Both the position numbers and the translations under genes were made by a program. 64,000 nt of DNA. Origin: Catellatospora paridis (GTDB taxonomy: Bacteria; Actinomycetota; Actinomycetes; Mycobacteriales; Micromonosporaceae). Positions 36,944 to 47,245 of the stretch are shown piece by piece. Numbering within the stretch: the stretch's first letter is position 1; every line of letters starts with the position of its first letter. The stretch spans positions 149,752-213,751 of the forward strand of contig NZ_ML769319.1 in the NCBI RefSeq assembly GCF_009720365.1, given 5' to 3'. The notes beneath the pieces are model-generated. The model was given only the letters and a program-made list of their open reading frames with translations, did no database searches and was not told the DNA's origin.

Positions 36944-38086
36944 TCAGTGGCTCCCCTCGAACGAGGCGTGGTAGGTCTCGAACTCGGCGCGCTGCTTGTC
37001 GATCAGCGGCGAGCCGTTGGGGTAGACGTGGTCGAACATGGTCGCCGGGTCCGGGTCGGGCATCGACAGGACCCGCTCGCGCAGCGCCACCGCCTCGACC
37101 CTGGCCTGCTCGTCGACCGCGGCGAAGAACGCCTCGTCGGCGATGCCCTGCTTCTCCAGCAGCTTGCGCATGCGCACGACCGGGTCCTTGGCCTGCCACG
37201 CCTCGACCTCGCTGGCCACGCGGTAGCGCGTCGGGTCGTCGGAGGTGGTGTGCGCGCCCATCCGGTACGTGTACGCCTCGATCAGGGTCGGGCCCTGGCC
37301 GTGCCGCGCGTTGTCCAGCGCCGCGCGGGTCACCGCGTACGTCGCCAGCACGTCGTTGCCGTCGACCCGGATGCCGGGGAAGCCGAAGCCGGCCGCGCGC
37401 TGGTACAGCGGGATGCGGGTCTGGCGCTCCAGCGGCTCGGAGATCGCGTACTGGTTGTTCTGGCAGAAGAACACGATCGGCGCGTTGTACACGCTGCCGA
37501 AGATGAACGCCTCGTTGACGTCGCCCTGGCTGGTCGCGCCGTCGCCGAAGTAGGCGATGACGGCCTCGCTGGTCTCGTCGTCGTCGCCGACCTTGCCGTC
37601 CTTGACGATGCCCATGGCATAGCCGGTCGCGTGCAGCGTCTGCGCGCCGATGACGATCGTGTACATGTTGAACCGGTGTGCCACCGGGTCCCAGCCGCCC
37701 TGGTCCACGCCGCGGAACAGGCCCAGCGGCATGATCGGGTCGATGTTGCGGCAGTACAGGACGCCGTGCTCCCGATACGTCGGGAAGGCCATGTCCTGCT
37801 GGCGCAGCGCCCGGCCGGAGCCGACCTGCGCCGCCTCCTGGCCCAGCAGGCTGGCCCAGATGCCCAGCTCACCCTGCCGCTGCAGGGCGGTCGCCTCGGC
37901 GTCGAGCTTGCGCACCGTGACCAGGTCGCGGTACAGGCCGCGCAGCTCGTCATCGGTGAAGTCGACGGAGTAGTCGGGGTGTGAGACTCGCTCGCCCTCA
38001 GGGGTGAGGAGCTGTACGAACTCCGGCTCGGGGGGTCCCGAGCGCTTGCCTCCGCGGCGGGCTGCCGCGCGCTCGACCTTGGTCAT
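36944..38086 (-). CDS. 2-oxoacid dehydrogenase E1 component, alpha subunit
   Basis: 380 residues. The thiamine diphosphate motif GDGATSQGDVNEAF and the phosphorylation-loop-like region YRMGAHTTSDDPTRYR are clear. It decarboxylates a branched-chain 2-oxoacid or pyruvate with E1beta. ATG at 38086, with GGGAGA 9 bases upstream, is preferred; longer in-frame sequence upstream reads into the intergenic region. First gene of the E1alpha-E1beta-E2 operon. Confidence 0.93.
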   Translation of the reverse strand: MTKVERAAARRGGKRSGPPEPEFVQLLTPEGERVSHPDYSVDFTDDELRGLYRDLVTVRKLDAEATALQRQGELGIWASLLGQEAAQVGSGRALRQQDMAFPTYREHGVLYCRNIDPIMPLGLFRGVDQGGWDPVAHRFNMYTIVIGAQTLHATGYAMGIVKDGKVGDDDETSEAVIAYFGDGATSQGDVNEAFIFGSVYNAPIVFFCQNNQYAISEPLERQTRIPLYQRAAGFGFPGIRVDGNDVLATYAVTRAALDNARHGQGPTLIEAYTYRMGAHTTSDDPTRYRVASEVEAWQAKDPVVRMRKLLEKQGIADEAFFAAVDEQARVEAVALRERVLSMPDPDPATMFDHVYPNGSPLIDKQRAEFETYHASFEGSH

Positions 38087-38398
38087 CCGTGTTCTCCCTG
38101 TCAGTGGTGCGTCGGCGACGGGGTGTGTCTGCCGCGCATCGGTGGCGCCACGTCGTGTCCCTCGTGGGGGCAGAAGACGCCTGGCTGCGGCAGTAGTGGA
38201 CCGGAGTACGCGGTGACCACGGCCACGCTGCCGCCTGGCCCCCATACTGCCGTATCGGTGGCGGTAGTCACAGGCCGGGCAGGTGATATTGGCAACCGTC
38301 GGCGGAAAAACCTGGGTCCACGTATACCCCAAATACCCGGATCATGGCAGTGGTTGGGGCATTCTGGGCGAATTCCCCCGTGCCCTAGGAGCACTTCG
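38087..38398. other. Divergent intergenic region, E1alpha / Pro-rich gene
   Basis: 312 bases without a gene. It must hold promoters for both flanking genes. I see an imperfect inverted repeat (ACTGCCG to CGGTAGT, around 38246-38270) that could be an operator, and AGGAG at 38387 serving the plus-strand gene. No RNA gene or riboswitch is recognisable. Confidence 0.5.
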
Positions 38399-39679
38399 AT
38401 GCCCGACGACAATTTCCTGGAAGACCTGTTCGGATCCCCGCCACCGCCGCCACCGCCCCCCGCGGTGCCGGCCGCGTTCCGGGCCCGCCCCGCCCCGCCC
38501 TCCCGCCGATCCCCGTCCCGCCGATACGGACTCCTGGTCACGCTGCTGGTCGGGATCACCGCCATACCCAGCTGGATCGTGCTGCGGGCCGGCGTCGAAG
38601 GCGTCGACCCCGACTTCGGTGCCCGCCTGGCCGGCCCGGTCGAGCCCTTCGTGGTGCCCGGCGACCACTTCGCCCAGGCGCCGTTCCGGTTGCCCGAGCG
38701 CCCGCTCCGCCCCGCCCCGCAGGCCGACCCCGGACTGGCCCAACCCGGCGGACCCGCCGGGAAGAACAGCGAGGGCGACGATCGGCCCGACAACCACGCC
38801 GAACCCGTACTCGAACGCCGCCGCCAGCCGGTGACCCTGCCCATCCGCCCGATCTGGCGTCCCGGCACCGGCACCCCGGCCCCGCCGCGCCCTGCCCCGC
38901 CCGCCGGCGGCCCGTCCTCACCCGGCGGCCCGTCCTCACCCGGCGGCCCGGCCACGCCCGGCAGCCCGCCCTTCCCCGGCGGACCTTCGTTCCCGAGCGG
39001 ACCTTCCTTCCGCGGTGGACCGTGGACTCCTGATGGGCCCGATCGACCGGGCGGACACGGTTGGCCCGGCTGGCCGGGGCGTCCCGGCGGCCATCACGGG
39101 CCGCGCCCCGGCGACGACCCGTGCGCGCGGCCCGCGGCCGGCGGGCGTCCGGGGTCGGTACAGGCCCTGCCCCCACGGCCGGCGAGGCCGGCGGCCCGTC
39201 GCCCGTCCGGCCCCGATCTGGGGGCCACGGCCCGGCAGGGTCGACCGACCTGGCGGGCTTCGGCAGCCTCGGGCCTGCCCACCCGGCGCAGCCCGCTGAA
39301 GTCGCGGGCTTCCGCCGACTCGGTGTCGTCAGCCCGGCACGTGCTGCGAAACGCGGCCAGGCCGACCGACCGCAGCGCACCGAACGCCGCCGACGCCCAC
39401 CACCGGCCCGCACATGTGAAGGACGGCCATCGTGCGGCGGTGCGCCGACCGGAAGTGCGCCGACCGGAAGTGCGGCGCCCGGCCGTGCGGCAGGCGGAAG
39501 TGCACCGGACCCCGACACGTGGGGGTGACGGCGCGAGCAGGCGTCACCACGAGCACAAGGCGAAGGCGCAGCACGGCGGCGCGCACCGCGCCAAGCTCAA
39601 GACGCACCACGCCAAGCTCAAGACGCACCGGGCAAAGGCCGAGGGGCGCCACCACGACACTCGTCGCCGCGACCGCTGA
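38399..39679 (+). CDS. Pro/Gly/His-rich single-pass membrane protein
   Basis: 426 residues. A cytoplasmic acidic and poly-Pro start ([14 protein letters not shown] then eight Pro), one membrane helix near 44-61, then an extracytoplasmic region of low complexity: a period-six Gly-Gly-Pro repeat ([19 protein letters not shown], about 175-220), an Arg/Pro-rich middle, and a basic His/Lys-rich tail with [17 protein letters not shown] recognise no family. Codon choice is strongly GC3 through most of it, so I regard it as real. It may span or bind the cell wall, but that is inference. Confidence 0.65.
   Translation: MPDDNFLEDLFGSPPPPPPPPAVPAAFRARPAPPSRRSPSRRYGLLVTLLVGITAIPSWIVLRAGVEGVDPDFGARLAGPVEPFVVPGDHFAQAPFRLPERPLRPAPQADPGLAQPGGPAGKNSEGDDRPDNHAEPVLERRRQPVTLPIRPIWRPGTGTPAPPRPAPPAGGPSSPGGPSSPGGPATPGSPPFPGGPSFPSGPSFRGGPWTPDGPDRPGGHGWPGWPGRPGGHHGPRPGDDPCARPAAGGRPGSVQALPPRPARPAARRPSGPDLGATARQGRPTWRASAASGLPTRRSPLKSRASADSVSSARHVLRNAARPTDRSAPNAADAHHRPAHVKDGHRAAVRRPEVRRPEVRRPAVRQAEVHRTPTRGGDGASRRHHEHKAKAQHGGAHRAKLKTHHAKLKTHRAKAEGRHHDTRRRDR
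39440..39469 (+). repeat. Tandem 15-base repeat in the Pro-rich gene
   Basis: Two exact copies of GTGCGCCGACCGGAA (39440-39454, 39455-39469), encoding VRRPE twice, with a third degenerate copy after. Confidence 0.85.
39590..39629 (+). repeat. Direct repeat encoding AKLKTH twice
   Basis: GCCAAGCTCAAGACGCACC occurs at 39590-39608 and again at 39611-39629, giving a basic His/Lys repeat in the protein tail. Confidence 0.85.
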
Positions 39680-39731
39680 CCACCGCCCCGTCCTGAAGGC
39701 CTGCCCGCCGCGAGGACCCGTTCCGTGAACG

Positions 39732-39802
39732 GCGATGATCGCTGTCTCGTGTCGATTCGTGAGGTCAGACCTCGGGTTTCGACACGAGACAGCGATCATC
39801 GC
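39732..39802. terminator. Perfect 24-bp inverted repeat between convergent genes
   Basis: Arms 39732-39755 and 39779-39802 are exactly complementary. The loop carries a second small stem GAGGT/ACCTC. No T-run follows. It separates the Pro-rich gene from the convergent GTPase gene. Confidence 0.8.
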
Positions 39803-39809
39803 GGCCAGG

Positions 39810-41108
39810 TCAGCTCAGGGTGGTGCGGGAGCGTTCGTAGGCGGCGAGGGCGCGGCGGACCGGCTCGACGACGTACCGGAGGGCGACCTTGTCGATCTCG
39901 GCGCGCAGGACGATCTCGGTTTTCTGATCGGCGCGCTTCTTGCCGCCGGGCAGCCACATCCGCCGGGGTCGCTGGGCGTCGGCGAACGCGACGGCCTGGC
40001 CCAGGGCGGCGGGCAGCTCGTGCAGGCGGGACCGGGCGGCCTTGGCGACCGCGTGCGCCCAGGGGCCGGGCAGGCCGACCGCAGCGCTGCCGGCGTACGC
40101 CTGGATGGTCTGCTCGATGCGGGCGGGGTCGGTGCCGGCCGAGGACAGCCCGCGGACCAGCGGGTTGATCGACGGCGGGCTGGCCGGGCCGCCGGTCAGC
40201 TTGGACAGGTCGGCGATGCTCGCGGTGAGGTCGCGGTCGACGGACTCCTCGGCCAGCGTGCCGCGCAGGATGACCGGTTCGAGCACTGCGCGCAGCGCGG
40301 AGACGCCGGAGTGGCCGCGCGGGGAGCGCTCGGCGATGAACGGGCCGGGCTTCGGCTTGATCGGGCCGCGCTTGGCCGGCGGCAGGGCCGGCACCTCGCC
40401 GGTGGCCGACGTCGGCACCAGCGGGACCTTCGCCAGGCCGCCCTCGTCGAGCAACTGGCGCAGGTCCGCGCCGACCTTGGGCAGCTGTGCGGGCTGCAGC
40501 CGGTCGGTCTGGTTGAGCGCCACGATCAGGCCGTCCCGCGAGCTGGCGAGCTGGCGCAGGTAGCCCTCGTGGACGAGCTGGTCGCCGTACTTCTGCGGGT
40601 CGCAGATCCAGATCACCACGTCGACGAGGTGCAGCAGCCGGTCGACCTCGGCGCGATGGCGCGGCTCGACGGAGTCGACGTCGGGCAGGTCGAGCAGGAT
40701 CATGCCGCGCAGGCCGACCTCGTCGTTGGCGTCCAGCGCCGACTCCCGGGTGAACCGGCGGCGCGAGGAGACGCCGAGCCAGTCCAGCAGCTCGTCGGCG
40801 AAGGTGAGGCTGCCCCAGACGCAGGCGTACGGCTCGGAGGTGGTCGGGCGCAGGATGCCCGCGGGCGACCGGTCGATCGTGGTGAACGCGTTGAACATGC
40901 TGGACTTGCCGCTGCCCGTGGTGCCGGCCAGCGCGATGGTGGTGAATCCGCGGGCCAGCCGCAGCCGGTCGGCGGAGCGTTCCACCACCGTCCGCGCGTT
41001 CTCCAGCGCCGGCTCGCCGGCGAGGTGCTCGCCCGCCAGGTCGACGAACTGCTGGACCATGTCGAGCTTGGTGGTGACGGACTCACTGCCGGGGGTGGAG
41101 TGGGTCAC
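39810..41108 (-). CDS. Dynamin-like GTPase, larger member of a pair
   Basis: 432 residues. P-loop GTTGSGKSS at 62-70, G3-like LDLPDVD near 139-145 (Asp-x-Pro-Asp rather than Asp-x-x-Gly) and G4 NQTD at 199-202. The C-terminal half is helical and ends in a basic region (PGGKKRADQK) that may contact membrane. This layout fits actinobacterial dynamin-like or YfjP-type GTPases. GTG start with AGGAGG 5 bases upstream. It follows the second GTPase gene on the same strand. Confidence 0.82.
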   Translation of the reverse strand: MTHSTPGSESVTTKLDMVQQFVDLAGEHLAGEPALENARTVVERSADRLRLARGFTTIALAGTTGSGKSSMFNAFTTIDRSPAGILRPTTSEPYACVWGSLTFADELLDWLGVSSRRRFTRESALDANDEVGLRGMILLDLPDVDSVEPRHRAEVDRLLHLVDVVIWICDPQKYGDQLVHEGYLRQLASSRDGLIVALNQTDRLQPAQLPKVGADLRQLLDEGGLAKVPLVPTSATGEVPALPPAKRGPIKPKPGPFIAERSPRGHSGVSALRAVLEPVILRGTLAEESVDRDLTASIADLSKLTGGPASPPSINPLVRGLSSAGTDPARIEQTIQAYAGSAAVGLPGPWAHAVAKAARSRLHELPAALGQAVAFADAQRPRRMWLPGGKKRADQKTEIVLRAEIDKVALRYVVEPVRRALAAYERSRTTLS

Positions 41109-41186
41109 TGGTCCCTCCTCACGCTCTCCTCAGCCGACGCCGTGCCGACCTGAACCCTCGTCGCCCGCGGGAGCGGCCGTCCGGTG

Positions 41187-41810
41187 TCATCTTGACTCGG
41201 CAAGTTTCGCACTCGCGGTCTTGTCGAGGAACTCCCAGATCGGGGTGACCACTCGGTCCGAGAGCATGCCCTGCCGGTCGAGCGCCGATTCGGCCACCAC
41301 GAACAGTGGCACCGGTTCGCCGAGCAGCTGGGTCAGGTGCGGCAGGATCTCGTCCGCCGCCTCGGTGGGCAGCCGGTTGAGGATCACCGCCAGGTCGACC
41401 CGGCGCTGCTGCGCGGCCCTCAGGTGCCGCCACGCCTCGGCGTCAGCGTAGCGGCTCGCGGTGGTCACGAAGATCCAGAGGTCGGCCTGTTCGAACACGG
41501 CCTCGGTGACTGAGCGGTTCGTCTGGTCGATCGCGTTGAGGTCCGGCGCGTCGACGACGGCGACGTGCGAGGGCAGTGCGGGGGCGGCGATCGGGAGCAG
41601 GCCGGCCACGTGGGTCGCGGCCACGCTGCGCGGGTGGCAGACGAGGGTGGGCTTGCGGGTGGTGGGGCGAAGGATGCCGGTGGTGCTCACGGGTGACCGG
41701 ACCAGGCTGTTCACCAGCGTGGACTTGCCCGCGCCGGTCGGCCCGCCGACCACCACGAGCAGAGGGCCGGTCCGCGCCGCGCCCTCCTCGGTTACTCGTT
41801 GGTCATACAC
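41187..41810 (-). CDS. Short dynamin-like GTPase, divergent from dnaK
   Basis: 207 residues. P-loop GGPTGAGKST near 22-31, then SPVSTTGILRPTTRKPTLV as in its neighbour's IDRSPAGILRPTTSEP, and G3-like VDAPDLN. The G4 position reads NRLP instead of NKxD, so guanine specificity may be altered. It holds little more than the G domain, unlike its 432-residue partner. Start uncertain: GTG at 41810 chosen, GTG at 41843 possible; neither has a good ribosome site. It shares its upstream region, including two HspR boxes, with dnaK. Confidence 0.75.
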   Translation of the reverse strand: MYDQRVTEEGAARTGPLLVVVGGPTGAGKSTLVNSLVRSPVSTTGILRPTTRKPTLVCHPRSVAATHVAGLLPIAAPALPSHVAVVDAPDLNAIDQTNRSVTEAVFEQADLWIFVTTASRYADAEAWRHLRAAQQRRVDLAVILNRLPTEAADEILPHLTQLLGEPVPLFVVAESALDRQGMLSDRVVTPIWEFLDKTASAKLAESR

Positions 41811-41858
41811 AGGGGAAGCGTAAGCGGAAATGGGACAACTCACTAGGACACCGTCAAA

Positions 41859-41879
41859 CTTGAGTGTGACCGACTCAAC
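41859..41879. promoter_or_regulatory. HAIR box 1 (HspR operator) in the dnaK/GTPase region
   Basis: CTTGAGT-N7-ACTCAAC, one base off the HspR consensus CTTGAGT-N7-ACTCAAG. It lies 94 bases before dnaK and about 50 bases before the divergent GTPase start. Confidence 0.92.
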
Positions 41880-41886
41880 CTTCCGC

Positions 41887-41915
41887 TTGACACTTCCCGG
41901 TCTCATGTCAGTATT
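41887..41915 (+). promoter_or_regulatory. Likely dnaK promoter
   Basis: TTGACA (41887-41892) with CAGTAT/AGTATT 16-17 bases downstream resembles a vegetative sigma promoter. HAIR box 2 overlaps the -10 side and box 1 lies just upstream of the -35, so bound HspR would block polymerase. Confidence 0.65.
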
Positions 41916-41933
41916 GAGCCGTCCGGACTCAAC
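41913..41933. promoter_or_regulatory. HAIR box 2 (HspR operator) before dnaK
   Basis: ATTGAGC-N7-ACTCAAC, a clear HspR-type inverted repeat with 7-base spacing, overlapping the predicted -10/+1 region of dnaK. Confidence 0.85.
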
Positions 41934-41972
41934 TTGAATCTGCGGCAACCTTGATCTTGGAGGAACACGAAA

Positions 41973-43813
<1,841 letters not shown>

Positions 43814-43817
<4 letters not shown>

Positions 43818-44641
43818 CCGGAGCAGCACAGGGTGCCTCGCCGGCGGAGGAGCAGCCTCCCGCCGGCGAGCGCATCGTGATCAAGAACAAGCGCAAGATC
43901 AGCCCGAGCGGAGCGACCATGTCCGAGCAGCCGGCGACGCCGGCCGCCCCGGCGGCCGGCACCGAACAGCCCACTCCGGGGCAGGAGACCCCCGCCCCGG
44001 AGAGCAACGCGCAGAACCCGACCCCGGATGTCACCGACCAGACTGTCGGGGAGCAGGACACCGTCGAGGTGCCGGCCGCCCCGCAGCCCGAGGCGGCTGC
44101 CGAGGCCGAGCCGGACGCCGCCGAGGCGGTGGAGGGCGAGGTCGTGGAGGCCGAGCCGGTCACCGCGACGGCCGCGCCCGCGGCCGAGGCGGCCCCCGCG
44201 GCGCTGGGCGCGGAGCTCGCGCAGCTGCGGTCCGCGCTCGAGGAGCGCACCGCGGACCTGCAGCGGGTGACCGCCGAGTACGCCAACTACCGCAAGCGGG
44301 TGGAGCGCGACCGCACGGTCTCCGCCGAGCTCGCCACCGGCCAGGTGCTGTCGGCGCTGCTGCCGGTGCTGGACGACCTCGACCGGGCGCGCGAGCACGG
44401 CGACCTGAGCGGGCCGTTCGGCGCGGTGGCCGAGCAGATCGCCGCGGTGGTGGCGAAGTTCGGCCTGACCGCGTTCGGCGAGAAGGGCGACGCCTTCGAC
44501 CCGAACCGGCACGAGGCGGTGGCGCACCTGCCGTCCGCCGACGTCACCGAGCCGACGTGCATCGACGTGATGCGCCGCGGCTACCTGCTGGGCGAGCGCC
44601 TGCTGCGCCCCGCGATGGTGGCCGTAGCCGCACCGGAATGA
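43814..44641 (+). CDS. grpE: GrpE, nucleotide exchange factor of DnaK
   Basis: 275 residues, longer than usual. The first ~130 are disordered and Ala/Pro/Glu rich. The core begins with a long coiled coil ([31 protein letters not shown] split over residues 132-165) and ends in the beta domain ([29 protein letters not shown]). It releases ADP from DnaK. The GTG start overlaps the dnaK stop. An internal ATG at 43919 could give a shorter form. Confidence 0.95.
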
Positions 44642-44718
44642 CAACATGACCGGGGCTCTCTTCCCGTCCGATTCCGGGCGGGGAGGGAGCTTCGATCACG
44701 ACAGGGGGAGGGGGACGG

Positions 44719-45879
44719 ATGAGCTCGAAAGACTGGCTGGAGAAGGACTTCTACGCCGTGCTCGGAGTGGCCAAGGACGCCACGTCCAGCGAGATCAAGA
44801 AGGCGTACCGCAGGCTCGCTCGCGAGCTGCATCCTGACCACAACCCCGGCAACGCCGCCGCGGAGGAGCGGTTCAAGGCGGTGTCCGAGGCGTACGACGT
44901 GCTGTCGGACGAGAACCGGCGGCGCGAGTACGACGAGATGCGCTCGCTGTTCGAGGCCGGCGCGTTCCGGCGCAGCGCCCGCGGCGCGGGCGGCCAGCAC
45001 TTCGACGTGAACGACCTGTTCGGCCAGGGCGGTGGACGCCAGGGCCCGGACCAGCGGTTCGGTGGCGCGAGCTTCTCCGACCTGTTCGGCTCGATCTTCT
45101 CCGGCGGGGCCGGCACGGGGGCTCCGGCCCGCCCGGCCCGCGGCCGCGACGTCGAGGCCGAGATCTTCCTGGACTTCGCCGACGCGGTGCAGGGCACCAC
45201 CCAGCCGCTGACGCTGCGCACGCTGGGCGTGTGCGACACCTGCCACGGCGACGGGGCCAAGCCGGGCACCCGCCCGCGGGCCTGCCCGCACTGCCAGGGC
45301 ACCGGCGTGGTCAACCGCAACCAGGGCGCGTTCGGCTTCTCCGAGGCCTGCCGCGACTGCCAGGGCGTGGGCACGGTCGTCGACTCCAAGTGCCCGGAGT
45401 GCCACGGCACCGGCGGGGTGACCAAGACCCGCACGCTGACCGTACGCATCCCGGCGGGCGTCTCCGACGGGCAGCGCATCCGGCTGGCCGGGCGCGGCGA
45501 GCCGGGCGAGCGCGGTGGCGCCCCCGGTGACCTCTACATCCGCGCGATCGTGCGCCCGGACGCGATGTTCGGCCGCAACGGCGACGACCTCACCGTCACG
45601 GTGCCGGTCACGTACGCCGAGGCGGTGCTCGGCGCCGAGGTCCGGGTGCCCACTTTGGACGGCATGATGAAGGTCAAGGTGCCCGCCGGCACGGCCAGCA
45701 GACAACTGCTGCGGGTGCGGGGCAAGGGTGTGCCCAAACGTGATGGCCACAGCGGGGATCTGCTGGTTACCGTGGAGATAGTGGTGCCGCAGCAGCTCTC
45801 CGAGGAAGCCCGGGAGGCGTTGGCGCGCTTCACCGAGCTGGCCCCGCCGGTGCGGCGGGACCACCTGGAACGGAGGTGA
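44719..45879 (+). CDS. dnaJ: DnaJ, Hsp40 co-chaperone
   Basis: 386 residues. The J domain has the essential HPD at 38-40, followed by a Gly/Phe-rich region (about 90-135) and a zinc domain with four Cys-x-x-Cys-x-Gly-x-Gly-type repeats (CDTCHGDG, CPHCQGTG, CRDCQGVG, CPECHGTG). The C-terminal substrate domains follow. It delivers clients to DnaK and stimulates ATP hydrolysis. It is the third gene of the dnaK operon, and its stop lies inside the hspR ribosome site. Confidence 0.97.
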   Translation: MSSKDWLEKDFYAVLGVAKDATSSEIKKAYRRLARELHPDHNPGNAAAEERFKAVSEAYDVLSDENRRREYDEMRSLFEAGAFRRSARGAGGQHFDVNDLFGQGGGRQGPDQRFGGASFSDLFGSIFSGGAGTGAPARPARGRDVEAEIFLDFADAVQGTTQPLTLRTLGVCDTCHGDGAKPGTRPRACPHCQGTGVVNRNQGAFGFSEACRDCQGVGTVVDSKCPECHGTGGVTKTRTLTVRIPAGVSDGQRIRLAGRGEPGERGGAPGDLYIRAIVRPDAMFGRNGDDLTVTVPVTYAEAVLGAEVRVPTLDGMMKVKVPAGTASRQLLRVRGKGVPKRDGHSGDLLVTVEIVVPQQLSEEAREALARFTELAPPVRRDHLERR

Positions 45880-45882
45880 TCC
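45872..45882 (+). promoter_or_regulatory. Unusually long Shine-Dalgarno of hspR overlapping the dnaJ stop
   Basis: GGAGGTGATCC matches the full 3' end of 16S rRNA for 11 bases, and its TGA is the dnaJ stop codon. Ribosomes finishing dnaJ would be placed directly on the hspR site. Confidence 0.85.
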
Positions 45883-45885
45883 ACA

Positions 45886-46293
45886 GTGGATGAACAGGCG
45901 AAGGTGCTGCTCATCTCGGTGGCCGCGCAGCTTGCCGGCATGCACCCGCAGACGTTGCGGCAGTACGACCGGATGGGTCTGGTGGAGCCGGGCCGCTCCG
46001 CGGGCGGCGGGCGCCGCTACAGCCTGCGCGACGTGGAGCTGCTGCGCGAGATCCAGCGGCTGAGCCAGGAGGAGGGCGTCAGCCTGGCCGGCGTCAAGCG
46101 GATCATCGACCTCGAGCGCCTGGTGCTGGAGTTGCGCGAGCGGCTGGAGCAGGCTCAGCAGCAGCTGGCGTACGCCGAGCGGCGGCTGGCGCAGCTGGAG
46201 ACCATCTCCGCGTTCCCGCGCACCGATCTGTTGCCGAGCACGCGCACGTCGACGGCGCTGGTGGTGTGGCGGCCGCGTTCGGCCGAAGGCTGA
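45886..46293 (+). CDS. hspR: HspR, heat-shock repressor (MerR family)
   Basis: 135 residues. MerR winged helix: [44 protein letters not shown], then a dimerisation coiled coil (about 65-105). It binds HAIR boxes, three of which are in this window (two before dnaK, one before clpB), and uses DnaK as corepressor in related bacteria. GTG start with an 11-base Shine-Dalgarno match. Last gene of its own operon, giving autoregulation. In mycobacteria HspR is also a Bpa-proteasome substrate; bpa is encoded 29 kb away here. Confidence 0.96.
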   Translation: MDEQAKVLLISVAAQLAGMHPQTLRQYDRMGLVEPGRSAGGGRRYSLRDVELLREIQRLSQEEGVSLAGVKRIIDLERLVLELRERLEQAQQQLAYAERRLAQLETISAFPRTDLLPSTRTSTALVVWRPRSAEG

Positions 46294-46368
46294 GCCCGTA
46301 AGGTCGCCTGCCGGTATCCTCGATATGGGATCAGTCCGAATTGTCGGACAATCCCAGAGGGGGATGAA

Positions 46369-46584
46369 ATGGGCATGTTGGACAAGGCCAAGGACGCCCT
46401 GGGCATCGACGACAAGGCGGACCAGGCCTCGGACAAGGCCAAGCAGATGCAGGACAAGGCCAAGAAGACCGTCGACCAGGCCGGCGACGCGGTCGACAGC
46501 AAGACCGGCGGCAAGTACGCCGGTCACGTCGACAAGGCCCAGGACATGGCTAAAGACGCGATCGACAAGATGGACAAGAAATAG
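46369..46584 (+). CDS. Small antitoxin-like protein (MT0933/Rv0909 type)
   Basis: 71 residues, highly charged and probably fully helical: MGMLDKAKDALGIDDKADQ with repeated DKAK/DKAKK heptad-like units. It resembles the small proteins annotated as MT0933-like antitoxins in actinobacteria. No toxin gene is next to it, so the antitoxin role is doubtful; a hydrophilin-like stress protein is an alternative. ATG with AGAGGGGG upstream, and a strong hairpin follows. Confidence 0.75.
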   Translation: MGMLDKAKDALGIDDKADQASDKAKQMQDKAKKTVDQAGDAVDSKTGGKYAGHVDKAQDMAKDAIDKMDKK

Positions 46585-46595
46585 TCGTATCGCGC

Positions 46596-46632
46596 CACGG
46601 CTCCCCGCGGTCAGGTGCCGCGGGGAGCCGTG
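46596..46632 (+). terminator. Strong hairpin after the antitoxin-like gene
   Basis: Perfect 15-base arms 46596-46610 and 46618-46632 around a 7-base loop, 12 bases after the stop. Confidence 0.85.
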
Positions 46633-46728
46633 TGTGCGCAAGCCGATGGCGGTTGCCGGCCGCTCGGCGTCATGCGGAGCGAACGCGGAGCATGACGCCG
46701 ATCAAGGCCGCAGAGCCATCGGCGAATG

Positions 46729-47160
46729 TTACTGCAACCTGCGCGAGTGACGGACCAGGCCGCCCTCGCACCAGTCGTGGTAGTCGAAGAGTTGCGGTCG
46801 GGCCAGCAGCACGCGGGTGTTGTGGGCCCAGATCGCCATCTGCTCGTCGCCCTCCTCCTCGGCCTCCTCGACCATCTTGCGCAGCTTGCGCCGAGGGTGG
46901 GCCTTGAAGCCGGTGCGGATCGCGTCGGCGGCGTAGATGTAGAGGCAGTGCATGGTGAAGCGGCGGGCCGGGCAACTGGTGTCCATCGCCAGGTCGAACA
47001 GGGTCCCGATGAGCCGGTCACCGGAGACGAGCAGGTCCCAGTCCGGCGGCATGGCGGTGAGCGGCACGGAGTCCGGCGCGTAGGCCCAGGTGCGCAACTC
47101 GTGGGGGGTGGGGTCGACCGGGTTGGCGAATCCTCGGAACACCGCCGGGGGAGCGCTCAT
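46729..47160 (-). CDS. Hypothetical protein, actinobacterial
   Basis: 143 residues from MSAPPAVFRGFANPVDPTP. It begins with a Pro-rich segment, then helical blocks (DRLIGTLFDLAMDTSCPARRFTMHCLYIYAADAIRTG, split), a charged helix KLRKMVEEAEEEGDEQM and ends RLQ. I recognise no family. ATG with GGAGGAG 7 bases upstream. A perfect 12-base palindrome CACGCTAGCGTG lies 74 bases upstream (47234-47245) and could be an operator. Confidence 0.7.
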   Translation of the reverse strand: MSAPPAVFRGFANPVDPTPHELRTWAYAPDSVPLTAMPPDWDLLVSGDRLIGTLFDLAMDTSCPARRFTMHCLYIYAADAIRTGFKAHPRRKLRKMVEEAEEEGDEQMAIWAHNTRVLLARPQLFDYHDWCEGGLVRHSRRLQ

Positions 47161-47233
47161 CGTTATCTCCTCCGCTGTGATGACGCGGGATTTGTGGAAG
47201 ACGCGGCCAAAGTCAGCGGCGCTGCTGCCGCGA

Positions 47234-47245
47234 CACGCTAGCGTG
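47234..47245. promoter_or_regulatory. 12-base palindrome, candidate operator
   Basis: CACGCTAGCGTG in the 253-base gap between a minus-strand hypothetical gene and a plus-strand lipoprotein gene. The rest of the gap holds short GGTCAAGG direct repeats but no gene. Confidence 0.35.

Noticed and set aside
39440-39629. Short repeats as a CRISPR array
   Set aside because: Repeats are 15 and 19-21 bases, in frame, and lack unique spacers.
46369-46584. Toxin-antitoxin module
   Set aside because: Only an antitoxin-like helical protein is present; no toxin gene lies beside it.
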